The position numbers and the translations under genes were made by a program. A stretch of DNA of 64,000 nucleotides from Stenotrophomonas maltophilia (lineage in GTDB: Bacteria > Pseudomonadota > Gammaproteobacteria > Xanthomonadales > Xanthomonadaceae), in assembly GCA_002363385.1 (NCBI GenBank), contig DEVL01000003.1:620505-684504 (forward strand), read 5' to 3'. Under the pieces are notes generated by a model, which worked only from the letters and a program-made list of their open reading frames with translations, ran no database searches and was not told the DNA's origin. This document shows positions 50,498 through 60,491 of this stretch, piece after piece (position 1 is the stretch's first letter; each line of letters starts with the position of its first letter).

Positions 50498-50724
50498 CCC
50501 TGGAAAGACAATTTCCATCGGTTTCGCCTGCATCCACTGCAAGGCCCCGCCGCACAAGGATGGTTGCGGCTGAAAGCGTTCCGGTGAACCGGAATTCAGC
50601 ATTTTGCCGCGCGCGATTGCGCGGATTCGGGGCCGATGTTTCATCCGAGCATGACCATGGTGGGATGTCATTCGGCGGCATCTGCCGCCACCATCAGCTC
50701 GCTACCACCCTCAGGAACCACCCC
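50498..50724. other. divergent gap between ilv promoter and the GGT-like gene
   Basis: No gene or clear promoter was found. It contains small inverted repeats, for example GGCGGC-AT-CTGCCGCC around 50673-50690 and a GC-rich dyad near 50606-50625, and AGGAA serving the GTG at 50725. Confidence 0.4.
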
Positions 50725-52443
50725 GTGCCCTCACGCCTTGCCCGCGGCCTGCTCGCCGCCGCCATCCTGTGTGCGCTGCCCGCCGCAGCCATCGCCGCCG
50801 ACCGGATCACCGGCCACACCTTCGCCACCCGCTCGGAGGTGATCGCTCCGCATGCGATGGCCGCCACCTCCCAGCCCCTGGCGACCCAGATCGCCCTGGA
50901 CGTCATGAAGTCCGGCGGCTCTGCGGTGGATGCCGCGATCGCGGCCAATGCCGCCCTCGGTTTGATGGAGCCGACCGGCAACGGCGTCGGCGGTGATCTG
51001 TTCGCGATCGTGTGGGACCCCAAAACCGAGAAGCTGTATGGCTACAACGGCTCGGGCCGCTCGCCGAAGTCGCTGACCCTGGCCGAGTTCCAGCGCCGCG
51101 GCCTGAAGGAGATCCCGGCCACCGGCCCACTGCCCGTGTCGGTCCCCGGCGCGGTGGATGGCTGGTTCGCGCTGCATGACCGTTTCGGCCGCAAGCCGAT
51201 GGCCGACAACCTCGCGCCTGCGATCCGCTACGCCCGCGAAGGCCATCCGGTCGCCGAGGTCATCGCCTATTACTGGGACCGCTCGGTGCCACGACTGTCC
51301 AAGTACCCCGGCTTCACCGAGCAGTTCACGATCAACGGCCATGCCCCGCGCAAGGGCGAGATGTGGAAGAACCCGAACTTGGCCCACACCCTGGAGCAGA
51401 TCGCCCAGGGCGGCCGCGATGCCTTCTACAAAGGCGAGATCGCCCGCACCATCGGCACCTACTTCAAGGCCAATGGCGGCTACCTGAGCTATGAGGACAT
51501 GGCCAGCCATCACGGCGAGTGGGTGGAGCCGGTCAGCAGCAACTACCGCGGCTATGACGTGTGGGAGCTGCCGCCGAACAGCCAGGGCATCGCCGCGCTG
51601 CAGATCCTCAACGTGCTGGAAGGCTACGATTTCTCCAACATCCCCTTCGGCTCGCCCGAGCACGTGCACCTGTTCGTGGAAGCCAAGAAGCTGGCCTTCG
51701 CCGACCGCGCGCGCTTCTATACCGATCCGGCGTTCCACCCGGCCCCGGTCGATAAGCTGATCTCCAAAGGCTACGCCGCCGAGCGCCGCACGCTGATCTC
51801 GATGGACAAGGCGCTGAATGAAGTGCAGCCCGGGACGCCGAAGCAACTGAAGGAAGGCGACACGATCTACCTGACCGTGGCCGACGCCGACGGCATGATG
51901 GTCTCGCTGATCCAATCCAATTACCGGGGCATGGGCAGCGGCATGGCGCCCCCGGGCCTGGGCTTCATCCTGCAGGACCGCGGCGAGATGTTCGTGCTGC
52001 AGAAAGATCACCCGAATGGCTATGCGCCGGGCAAGCGACCGTTCCAGACGATCATCCCGGGCTTCGTGACCAAGGACGGCAAGCCGTGGATGAGCTTCGG
52101 GGTGATGGGCGGTGCGATGCAGCCGCAAGGGCACGCGCAGATCGTGATGAACATGGTCGATTTCGGGATGAATCTGCAGGAAGCCGGCGATGCGCCGCGC
52201 ATCCAGCACGAGGGCTCGACCGAGCCGACCGGGCAGGCGACGGCGATGAGCGATGGCGGCGAGGTGAATCTGGAAACCGGGTTCCCGTATGAGACGGTGC
52301 GCGCGTTGATGCGCAAGGGTCACCGGGTGGTGTTCGCGGATGGTCCGTATGGTGGGTATCAGGCGATCCTGCGGGATCCCGAGTCGGGTGTGTATTACGG
52401 GGCGTCGGAAAGCCGCAAGGATGGGCAGGCGGCGGGGTACTGA
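50725..52443 (+). CDS. exported gamma-glutamyltransferase-family Ntn hydrolase
   Basis: This 573-residue GGT-family protein starts with GTG at 50725, preceded by AGGAA, which gives a clean signal peptide (about 1-23, AAAIAA). The family core is present: MVAATSQPLATQIALDVMKSGGSAVDAAIAANAALGLMEPTGNGVGGDLFA, PVSVPGAVDGWFALHDRFG, and near the end FGVMGGAMQPQGHAQIVMNMVDFGMNLQEAGDAPRI. The autoprocessing site reads EGDTIYLTVADADGMMVS: the nucleophile Thr is there, but the classical TTH triplet is TIY, as in the YwrD-like branch. It should act on gamma-glutamyl peptides or related amides in the periplasm; the exact substrate is open. Confidence 0.9.
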   Translation: MPSRLARGLLAAAILCALPAAAIAADRITGHTFATRSEVIAPHAMAATSQPLATQIALDVMKSGGSAVDAAIAANAALGLMEPTGNGVGGDLFAIVWDPKTEKLYGYNGSGRSPKSLTLAEFQRRGLKEIPATGPLPVSVPGAVDGWFALHDRFGRKPMADNLAPAIRYAREGHPVAEVIAYYWDRSVPRLSKYPGFTEQFTINGHAPRKGEMWKNPNLAHTLEQIAQGGRDAFYKGEIARTIGTYFKANGGYLSYEDMASHHGEWVEPVSSNYRGYDVWELPPNSQGIAALQILNVLEGYDFSNIPFGSPEHVHLFVEAKKLAFADRARFYTDPAFHPAPVDKLISKGYAAERRTLISMDKALNEVQPGTPKQLKEGDTIYLTVADADGMMVSLIQSNYRGMGSGMAPPGLGFILQDRGEMFVLQKDHPNGYAPGKRPFQTIIPGFVTKDGKPWMSFGVMGGAMQPQGHAQIVMNMVDFGMNLQEAGDAPRIQHEGSTEPTGQATAMSDGGEVNLETGFPYETVRALMRKGHRVVFADGPYGGYQAILRDPESGVYYGASESRKDGQAAGY

Positions 52444-52457
52444 TTCCCCAGTGCTTC

Positions 52458-52480
52458 GTAGCGCCGACTGCTGGTTGGCA
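52458..52480 (+). repeat. degenerate SMAG repeat
   Basis: GTAG followed by GCCGACT and GGTTGGC, a 7-base stem with G-U pairing and mismatch, 14 bp after the GGT-like stop codon. Confidence 0.55.
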
Positions 52481-52529
52481 GAATCGCAGGGCAGAGCGTA
52501 AAGAACGGCGCTTTGTGGCTGCAGGTAGT

Positions 52530-52637
52530 GGGTCGACCTGGGCGGGTCTGCGGGACCCGCCGCAAGTACGTCCGTGTAGGCTCGTATGCCGCCATCCATG
52601 GCGGCATACGGTCCCGCCAACCCACCCAGGCCGACCC
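52530..52637 (+). repeat. long palindromic element E3
   Basis: Arms 52530-52556 and 52611-52637 match at 23 of 27 positions, with the conserved GTCCCGCCAACCCACCC edge. The inner hairpin is CGTATGCCGCCAT-CC-ATGGCGGCATACG. The block CGCCGCAAGTACGTCCGTGTAGGCT between arm and hairpin is repeated exactly, inverted, in E4. Confidence 0.88.
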
Positions 52638-52682
52638 ACCCACACTGGACCGGTGCGCACGGAAAACAGCGGTGTAACAGCT

Positions 52683-52705
52683 GTAGAGCCACGCCATGCG
52701 TGGCT
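52683..52705 (+). repeat. SMAG repeat
   Basis: GTAG, then AGCCACGC-CAT-GCGTGGCT (8-bp perfect stem), followed by GCTTTTTCTTAG. It is a typical SMAG unit that could also end transcription. It lies between E3 and E4. Confidence 0.85.
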
Positions 52706-52873
52706 GCTTTTTCTTAGCGGGGATCCGATGCGTCGAGCACACTGCTGCGTCGGGCCGTGTTCGGCTGCTTTGTCCAAACGACCTGAAGCGCACTACGCGA
52801 AACATCGGCTGTGTCGAGCGTGGCTACGCTGCTCGCGTTGGAACTCTGAAACTGTCGGTCGGACGCGCGCCAT

Positions 52874-52890
52874 GCCGAGCATCGCTCGGC
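52874..52890 (+). repeat. SMAG-like stem without GTAG head
   Basis: GCCGAGC-ATC-GCTCGGC, a 7-bp perfect stem of the SMAG type, but GTAG is replaced. It lies 32 bp before E4. Confidence 0.5.
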
Positions 52891-52921
52891 TGCTCTCCCA
52901 GAACCACCATGAAACTGTGAG

Positions 52922-53030
52922 CGGGACGGGGCGGGTGGGTTGTCGGGACCATGAGCCGCATGGATGCGGCGACATGAGCCTACACGGACGTACTTGCGGC
53001 GTGTCCCGCCAACCCACCCGCCCCGGCCCG
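52922..53030 (-). repeat. long palindromic element E4, inverted relative to E3
   Basis: Arms 52922-52949 and 53003-53030 are complementary at 26 of 28 positions. The inner hairpin is GCCGCAT-GG-ATGCGGC (about 52955-52970). A 25-bp block (52977-53001) is the exact reverse complement of the E3 block at 52559-52583, so E3 and E4 face each other across 284 bp. Confidence 0.88.
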
Positions 53031-53081
53031 CCCACCGATAGCCCGGGAAGCGAGGTGCTCTAGGCGGTCATGCCGACCCAG

Positions 53082-54650
53082 TCAAGGCGCCCGAGCCGCC
53101 TCATCGCGCGTTTCTTCCTGCGCCGCGATCTCCCGCTCGATCCACTCATCCATCAACCGTCGCGCGCGCTGCGCACGGCGGCGCTGCAGCGCATGCTCCA
53201 TATCCAGCACCCGATACAACGACCACATCACCGCCAGCATCAACAACGCAAACGGCAGTGCAGCGATCGTGATCATCCCCTGCAGCGCATTGAGACCGCC
53301 GGCCAGCAGGAGCACGCCCGCGATCAACGCAATCGCCACGCCCCACACCATCCGGCGCGCCAAGGGCGGATCACCGGCCTCCTCCGTCGACATCGTCGCC
53401 AGCACCAGCACCGCCGAATCAGCCGAGGTCACGAAGAAGATCATCAACAGCACCAGCGCGATCACCGACAACACCGTGGGCATCGGCAGGCTGTCGAACA
53501 TCGTGAACAACACCGTCTCGTAGCCATTTCCCAGCGCCTGCGCCAGATCCACGTGGCCGAAGATCTGCGACCACAGCGCCGTGCCGCCGAATACCGAGAA
53601 CCACAGGAAGCCCAGCACGCTCGGTGCGATCACCACGCCCAGCACGAACTCACGGATGCTGCGCCCACGCGAGACGCGCGCGATGAACGAGCCCACAAAC
53701 GGCGCCCATGCGATCCACCAGGCCCAGTAGAAGATCGTCCAGTCCGCCACCCAGGTGCTGCCTGAGAACGGCGACATCCGCAGGCTCATCGTCACCAGCG
53801 AATTGAGATAGGAGCCGATCGTCGTGGTGAACGTATCGAAGATGAAGCCCGTGGGCCCCAGCACCAGCACCAGCGCGAGCAACAGTGCGGCCAGGCCGAG
53901 ATTGAAATTGGACAACCACTTGATGCCGCGATGCACGCCACTGGTGGTGGACGCCATGTACAGCACGAACGCCACGGCGATGATGGTCAACTGCACCGGC
54001 ACCGAGGCCTGGATGCCGAACACGCGCTCAAGGCCAGCGGCGATCTGGATCGTGCCGAAGCCCAGCGTGGTCGCCACGCCGATCGCCGTGGCGACCACGG
54101 CTGCCACGTTGACGACCGTGCCCATCCAGCCGCGGTGTCGTGCACCGATGATCGGCTGCAGCAGATCGCTGATCAGTCCACGGCCATTGCGGTTGAACTG
54201 GAACCACGCCATCGCCAAGCCGATCAACGCGTAGATCGCCCATGGATGCAGGCCCCAATGGAAGAACGCATAGCGCATCGACGCGCGTGCCGCTTCCATG
54301 CTTTGCGGTGCCAGCCCTTCCGGCGGCTTCACGAAATGCGAGATCGGCTCTGCCGCACCCCAGAACACCAGGCCGATGCCCATGCCGGCAGCGAACAGCA
54401 TCGACATCCAGCTCGCGTTGGAGAAGTCGGGCTCGGCATCTTCACCGCCGATGCGCAGCGATCCGAAGCGGCCGAAGGCCAGGTACATCAGGAAGGAAAG
54501 GGTGATGAACACCACCAGCAGGTACAGCCAGCCGGTGCTGCGGATGATGGTGGACAGGCCGCTCTGGACAACCTCGTTGAAAGGGCCCGGCGCGAGGCCG
54601 GCAATCAGCACCAGCAGTGCGACCAGTGCGATGGAAATGCGGAACACCAT
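53082..54650 (-). CDS. BCCT-family betaine/choline/carnitine-type transporter
   Basis: This 522-residue transporter has 12 membrane helices and the BCCT signature DWTIFYWAWWIAWAPFVGSFIARVSRGRSIREF. MGIGLVFWGAAEPISHF and FFVTSADSAVLVLATM are further family landmarks. A charged C-terminal tail (about 475-522, rich in Arg and Glu) is of the kind that senses osmotic strength in some members. The ATG at 54650 has GGAG about ten bases upstream; the longer frame to 54731 is not BCCT-like. Likely cargo is betaine or choline for osmoprotection, or carnitine; no betaine-synthesis genes lie nearby to narrow it. Confidence 0.93.
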   Translation of the reverse strand: MVFRISIALVALLVLIAGLAPGPFNEVVQSGLSTIIRSTGWLYLLVVFITLSFLMYLAFGRFGSLRIGGEDAEPDFSNASWMSMLFAAGMGIGLVFWGAAEPISHFVKPPEGLAPQSMEAARASMRYAFFHWGLHPWAIYALIGLAMAWFQFNRNGRGLISDLLQPIIGARHRGWMGTVVNVAAVVATAIGVATTLGFGTIQIAAGLERVFGIQASVPVQLTIIAVAFVLYMASTTSGVHRGIKWLSNFNLGLAALLLALVLVLGPTGFIFDTFTTTIGSYLNSLVTMSLRMSPFSGSTWVADWTIFYWAWWIAWAPFVGSFIARVSRGRSIREFVLGVVIAPSVLGFLWFSVFGGTALWSQIFGHVDLAQALGNGYETVLFTMFDSLPMPTVLSVIALVLLMIFFVTSADSAVLVLATMSTEEAGDPPLARRMVWGVAIALIAGVLLLAGGLNALQGMITIAALPFALLMLAVMWSLYRVLDMEHALQRRRAQRARRLMDEWIEREIAAQEETRDEAARAP

Positions 54651-54897
54651 GCAGGCGTGTCTCCGATCAGTAGGGGCGAGCCGAGGCTTGCAATCTCCAG
54701 CGGCACAGCGGCAACGACTGGGGCGGATCAAGCCGGTCGAGGCCGGTCAGTACGGACGTCGATGGCGTCGAGCAGCGCGCATATTGCGCCGCGGCATGGT
54801 AGTGCATCAGTTGTCGGCGGCATGTTCACATCCAAACCCGATCGCGACGGGATGCCGCCGCCCAATGCGCCCGCGGCCACCGCTTTGTGCTCTAATT

Positions 54898-54990
54898 CGC
54901 CCCGAAGCGGGGGTACCGCGGCCCAGTGGCCAAGGTTGAGACAGTCCCTTCGAACCTGATCCGGTTGATACCGGCGTAGGGAAGCTTCGC
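54898..54990 (+). promoter_or_regulatory. TPP riboswitch (THI element)
   Basis: The conserved core is clear: GGGGGTACC, GTTGAGAC, ACCTGATCCGGTTGATACC and GGCGTAGGGAA. A P1 helix CGAAGC (54903-54908)/GCTTCG (54984-54989) closes it. It lies about 150 bp before thiC and should repress it when thiamine pyrophosphate binds. No T-rich terminator follows. A hairpin CCGCACA/TGTGCGG (55098-55116) and AGGACGATCCT around the Shine-Dalgarno suggest control of translation start. Confidence 0.96.
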
Positions 54991-55140
54991 ATCTGCAGAT
55001 GCATTGCGCCGTAGGGCAATCGTGCCCGGAGACCGCCCGCAATCCGTCCGTCGAGCGCCGCCGTTTCGTCCCTCCCATGCGAATCCCTCGCATAGAACCG
55101 CACAGTCCCTGTGCGGGGATTGAACCTAGGACGATCCTCG

Positions 55141-57018
<1,878 letters not shown>

Positions 57019-57023
57019 GGCAC

Positions 57024-57053
57024 TGGCCGTGGTGGTGGGTGCTGCCACGGCCA
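57024..57053 (+). terminator. hairpin after thiC
   Basis: TGGCCGTGG/CCACGGCCA, a 9-bp perfect stem six bases after the thiC stop. There is no T-tract, so it may only protect the 3' end or act as a weak terminator. Confidence 0.5.
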
Positions 57054-57115
57054 TCATCCGCCGCCTGCGTGATTCCGGCTAAGCTCGGCGCGAACAGGCA
57101 GGGGCGGGGACGACG

Positions 57116-57793
57116 ATGGCGATAGCACGCAGCACCAAATGGTTGGCGATCGCACGCCGGCATCCATCCGCCTGGCTGTTGGCCGTGCAGTTGCTCGGCG
57201 TGCTGCTGTACCCCGCGATGGACGAAGCCGGTGCGAGCCGTGCGTTGTTCGGTGCATTCGGCATCGCCGTGCTCGGCCTGGCCCTGTGGGTCGTTCGGCG
57301 CAGTCCACTGGGCATGTGGGTGGCCCTGGTGCTGGCGATTCCTTCGGTGGTGTTTTCAATCTCGGGCGCGCTGCTGGAACGCCCGGCGCTGGTGACAACG
57401 GCGCAACTGCTCGAATGCCTGCTGTATTTCTACACGGCGGGCAGCCTGATTGCCTACATGCTGCAGGACCACAAAGTGACCCGCGATGAGCTGTTCGCGG
57501 CGGGCGCCACCTTCACGCTGTTGGCGTGGGCCTTCGCCTTCGCGTTCGCGCTCTGCCAGCAGTGGTATCCGGGCAGTTTCATGGCCACCAGCGAGACGGA
57601 ACTGCGGACCTGGATGGAGCTGCTTTATCTCAGCTTCAGCTTGCTGTCCGGGGTGGGACTGAGTGACGTGGTGCCGATCCATCCCCAAGCCCGGGCGTTG
57701 GTCATGCTGGAGCAGTTCGCAGGCGTGATGTACGTCGCATTGGTGGTCTCGCGCCTGGTCGGATTGACCATGATCCGGCGCATACAAAACTGA
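57116..57793 (+). CDS. ion-channel-like membrane protein with degenerate selectivity filter
   Basis: This 225-residue protein has about six hydrophobic segments. The last two flank LLYLSFSLLSGVGLSDVVPIHPQARALVMLEQFAGVMYVALVVSRLVG, which is laid out like the pore helix, filter and inner helix of two-TM potassium channels (Ion_trans_2). The canonical TVGYGD filter is replaced by GVGLSD. The first four segments (about 15-120) could be a voltage-sensor-like or unrelated membrane module. GGGGA precedes the ATG. Ion selectivity, if it conducts, is unlikely to be classical K+. It stands alone between thiC and the CadC-like regulator. Confidence 0.75.
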   Translation: MAIARSTKWLAIARRHPSAWLLAVQLLGVLLYPAMDEAGASRALFGAFGIAVLGLALWVVRRSPLGMWVALVLAIPSVVFSISGALLERPALVTTAQLLECLLYFYTAGSLIAYMLQDHKVTRDELFAAGATFTLLAWAFAFAFALCQQWYPGSFMATSETELRTWMELLYLSFSLLSGVGLSDVVPIHPQARALVMLEQFAGVMYVALVVSRLVGLTMIRRIQN

Positions 57794-57800
57794 ATCGCAC

Positions 57801-57829
57801 ATAAAAAATTCGCGCCCGGAGGCGCGAAT
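57801..57829 (-). terminator. minus-strand intrinsic terminator with no assigned gene
   Basis: On the minus strand ATTCGCGCC-TCCG-GGCGCGAAT is followed by TTTTT (genome 57829 down to 57803). No recognised minus-strand gene lies upstream; the plus side lacks a T-tract. Confidence 0.7.
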
Positions 57830-58043
57830 GCTGAATCAATTTATGTAATTTCGTCGGCGAGAGAGAGCCTGATGTTGGCCGCACACACAGGTGCGGTTAA
57901 CCCACATAGGCTAGTATTCGCCGCCTTCAGTGTTTTTGCGCTTTGCGCTGATGGTTTGTGCGGAATCTGGCGGTTCGTTCGATCGTTGTCGATTGTGATG
58001 AATGCTGCGTTCCCGTAGTCCTGCATTCACTCGTGTCACCGGA

Positions 58044-60377
58044 ATGATCAACAACGACAGTGAGCGACCCGCCGCCGATGTAGTCCGAATCGGCGATTGC
58101 ACCGTAGTACTTTCCTCGCGGGAAGTCATGGTGGTGGGCGTGCGTCGCCCGCGTCGTCTCACACCGAAGGCGCTGGGCGTATTGAAAGCACTGATGCGCT
58201 CGCCCGGTACCGTGGTGACGCGCGATGAACTGTTCGCCGAGGTGTGGCCCGATACGCTGCCCACCAATGACGTGCTTACCCAGGCCGTCACCCAGTTGCG
58301 CAAGGCCTTCGCCTCCGACGAAGACGCGGGCACCGCCTACATCGAAACCATTGCCAAGACCGGTTATCGATTGCTTGTGCCGGTGAACGTGGTGGAAGAA
58401 CCGCGTGTGCTTGGCGAGGTGGACGACGCAGCGACGGGCGTGCTCGTCGATGCCGCACTGTCTGGTACTGTTACGCCGGTACTCCACCGGCAGGCGGACA
58501 ACCCGATGCGCCGGCGGTGGCGTCGGATCCGCCGTTATGTGCTGCTGGCCGTTGGCCTTGCGATGCTGATCGCGATGCTGGTCATGGCCGCGCTGCTGGT
58601 GCAGCGCGAACGTCCCGCCACGGCAGTGGAAGCCGCCGTCGAGGACGGTACGCGTGTGATCGGCAGCCCGGAGCGCCCCTATCGTCTGATCACGGCATCG
58701 TCGGGTTTTGAAACCTATCCCACGTTGTCCCCGGATGGCTCGCAGGTCGCTTACGAAGCCGGCGTGCCTTCGCGCCAAGGCAGCGTCATCAAGGTCCAGA
58801 CCTCGGGCAACGCCCCGGCGCGCGTCCTGATGGACACGCCGGACACCTACTCGGACCGCTTCCCGAACTGGTCGCCCAATGGACGTGACATCGCGTTTGC
58901 GCGTTTCGGCCCGGAGGGCAGCTGCGAGGTCCTCATCGCCAGCGCCACCGGCGGCGCGCAGCGCCACGTCACGCGCTGCGACGGTACCGAGCTGCTCAGC
59001 TTCGACTGGACGCCGGACGGCCGCGGCCTGCTGTTCGGCTCGTTGTCGGGCACGTACGCGCACCGTGGCATCCGCACCTTCAATCTCGCCAGTGGCAGCT
59101 GGAGCGCCTTGAAGTACGACATGGACCCGGACAGCTTCGAATACGCACCGCGCTATTCGCCGGATGGCCGCTGGATCGTGTTCGTGCGCAATCCGCAGGT
59201 CGGCGATCTGTGGCGCATCCCGGCCGAAGGCGGTGCGCCCGAGCAGCTCACCAACGATTCGGCCGAGATCCGCGGTTGGGCGTGGCGCAGCGACAGCCGC
59301 CACATCGTGTTTGGTCGCCGCGTCGACAGCGAAGCGCGCCTGTACGAGCTGGACACACGCACACGCACGCTGCGTGATCTGGGCCTGGACGATGCCCAGT
59401 CACCGGCGCTCTCGCGCAGCAACAACATGCTCGCCTTCATGCACCGGCGTGCGCAGTTCGGTCTGTTCAAGGTGCCGATCGGTGCCGACGGTCCGGGTGT
59501 TCCCGAACGCCTGTTCGCATCGGGTGGTCGCGATGCGCAGCCGATGATTGCCCCGGATGGCCGCCAACTGGTGTTCAGTTCCAACCGGTCAGGCAGCTAT
59601 TCGCTGTGGTGGGCGGATCTGCAGCGTCCCGAATCCCTGCGCCCGATCGAGGGCCTGCGCCCGGAAACCCGTCAGATTCCGGACTGGTCGCGCGACAGCC
59701 GCCATCTCCTGGTCCTGGGGCGCGACGAACATGCCAACCCCGCGATCTTCGAAGTCTCCCCGCGCGATGAGCAGACGGTCCGCCTGGAGGTGCCGGCCGC
59801 GCAGCCACTGCAGGCGCTGTACGGGCAGCGGCCCGGGCAGATGCTGGTGGTGGAGCGTGATGAAGATGAGCGGATGCGCCTGTCCCTGTTTGATCGGACC
59901 ACCACGCCGTGGCGCCTGCTGGGCAGCATCGAGGGTGTCTCCCAGGCACGCTACGACGTGGCCGGCGAGCGCGTGCTGTTCACCCGGCTCTCGGCCAGTG
60001 GTCTGTGGTCGGCCGATGCGGCACTCACCCCGCAGAGCATCCGCCAGGTGCGTGACGACCAGCCGTCGCGGTGGCGTTACCGGGCGTGGACCGTCTCCGG
60101 CAACGGGCAGATCGATTACCTGTCCAATCGCGCTGACTGTGCGACCGCGTTTGCACGGCTCAGCGCGACGACCAGCGACACCGGCGCCTGTCTGGACCCC
60201 GAGCGGCTCGGCACCGGCAATGGATTCAGCGCCAGCCCGGACGGCAGTGCCGTGTATGTGGCCTTGGCGGTGGCCGATGGCTCCGATATCGGCATCATGA
60301 GCCTGCCCGAACCGACCACCTCGTTCTTCCCCGCGTTCTCCAACCTCATGTTTATGAAGGGAAAAGACCCTTCGTAA
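58044..60377 (+). CDS. membrane-anchored winged-helix regulator with TolB-like beta-propeller
   Basis: This protein of about 777 residues has a cytoplasmic OmpR/CadC-type DNA-binding domain (about 15-115; LTPKALGVLKALMRSPGTVVTRDELFAEVWPDTLPTNDVLTQAVTQLRKAF...YIETIAKTGYRLL), one membrane helix (about 163-187) and a large periplasmic part with repeated PD40/TolB blades (YPTLSPDGSQVAYEA, FPNWSPNGRDIAFARFG, APRYSPDGRWIVFVRNP, QPMIAPDGRQLVFSSN, FSASPDGSAVYVALA). It fits one-component transmembrane regulators that read a periplasmic signal without phosphorylation. ATG 58002 is an alternative start. The AraC regulator and TonB receptor downstream are possible partners or targets. Confidence 0.88.
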   Translation: MINNDSERPAADVVRIGDCTVVLSSREVMVVGVRRPRRLTPKALGVLKALMRSPGTVVTRDELFAEVWPDTLPTNDVLTQAVTQLRKAFASDEDAGTAYIETIAKTGYRLLVPVNVVEEPRVLGEVDDAATGVLVDAALSGTVTPVLHRQADNPMRRRWRRIRRYVLLAVGLAMLIAMLVMAALLVQRERPATAVEAAVEDGTRVIGSPERPYRLITASSGFETYPTLSPDGSQVAYEAGVPSRQGSVIKVQTSGNAPARVLMDTPDTYSDRFPNWSPNGRDIAFARFGPEGSCEVLIASATGGAQRHVTRCDGTELLSFDWTPDGRGLLFGSLSGTYAHRGIRTFNLASGSWSALKYDMDPDSFEYAPRYSPDGRWIVFVRNPQVGDLWRIPAEGGAPEQLTNDSAEIRGWAWRSDSRHIVFGRRVDSEARLYELDTRTRTLRDLGLDDAQSPALSRSNNMLAFMHRRAQFGLFKVPIGADGPGVPERLFASGGRDAQPMIAPDGRQLVFSSNRSGSYSLWWADLQRPESLRPIEGLRPETRQIPDWSRDSRHLLVLGRDEHANPAIFEVSPRDEQTVRLEVPAAQPLQALYGQRPGQMLVVERDEDERMRLSLFDRTTTPWRLLGSIEGVSQARYDVAGERVLFTRLSASGLWSADAALTPQSIRQVRDDQPSRWRYRAWTVSGNGQIDYLSNRADCATAFARLSATTSDTGACLDPERLGTGNGFSASPDGSAVYVALAVADGSDIGIMSLPEPTTSFFPAFSNLMFMKGKDPS

Positions 60378-60491
60378 GTTCTTCGTGAGGTTGTCGTGGC
60401 GAATTCGGATCAATCTCGCCAAGACGTCCTGAGGGAAGTGGCCTGACTTGGCAAAACTGCACGCCAGCAAAGGCAAACACACGGTGCAGTC

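Noticed and set aside
52395..53063. Small ORFs across E3/E4 with PTHP-rich sequences
   Set aside because: They are translations of the palindromic arms; codons follow the repeat, not a protein.
54990..55140. Intrinsic terminator after the TPP riboswitch
   Set aside because: Hairpins are present but no T-tract follows, so translational control is more likely.
57841..58026. 61-codon minus-strand ORF ending at the orphan terminator
   Set aside because: No ribosome binding site and no family features; kept only as context for a possible small RNA.
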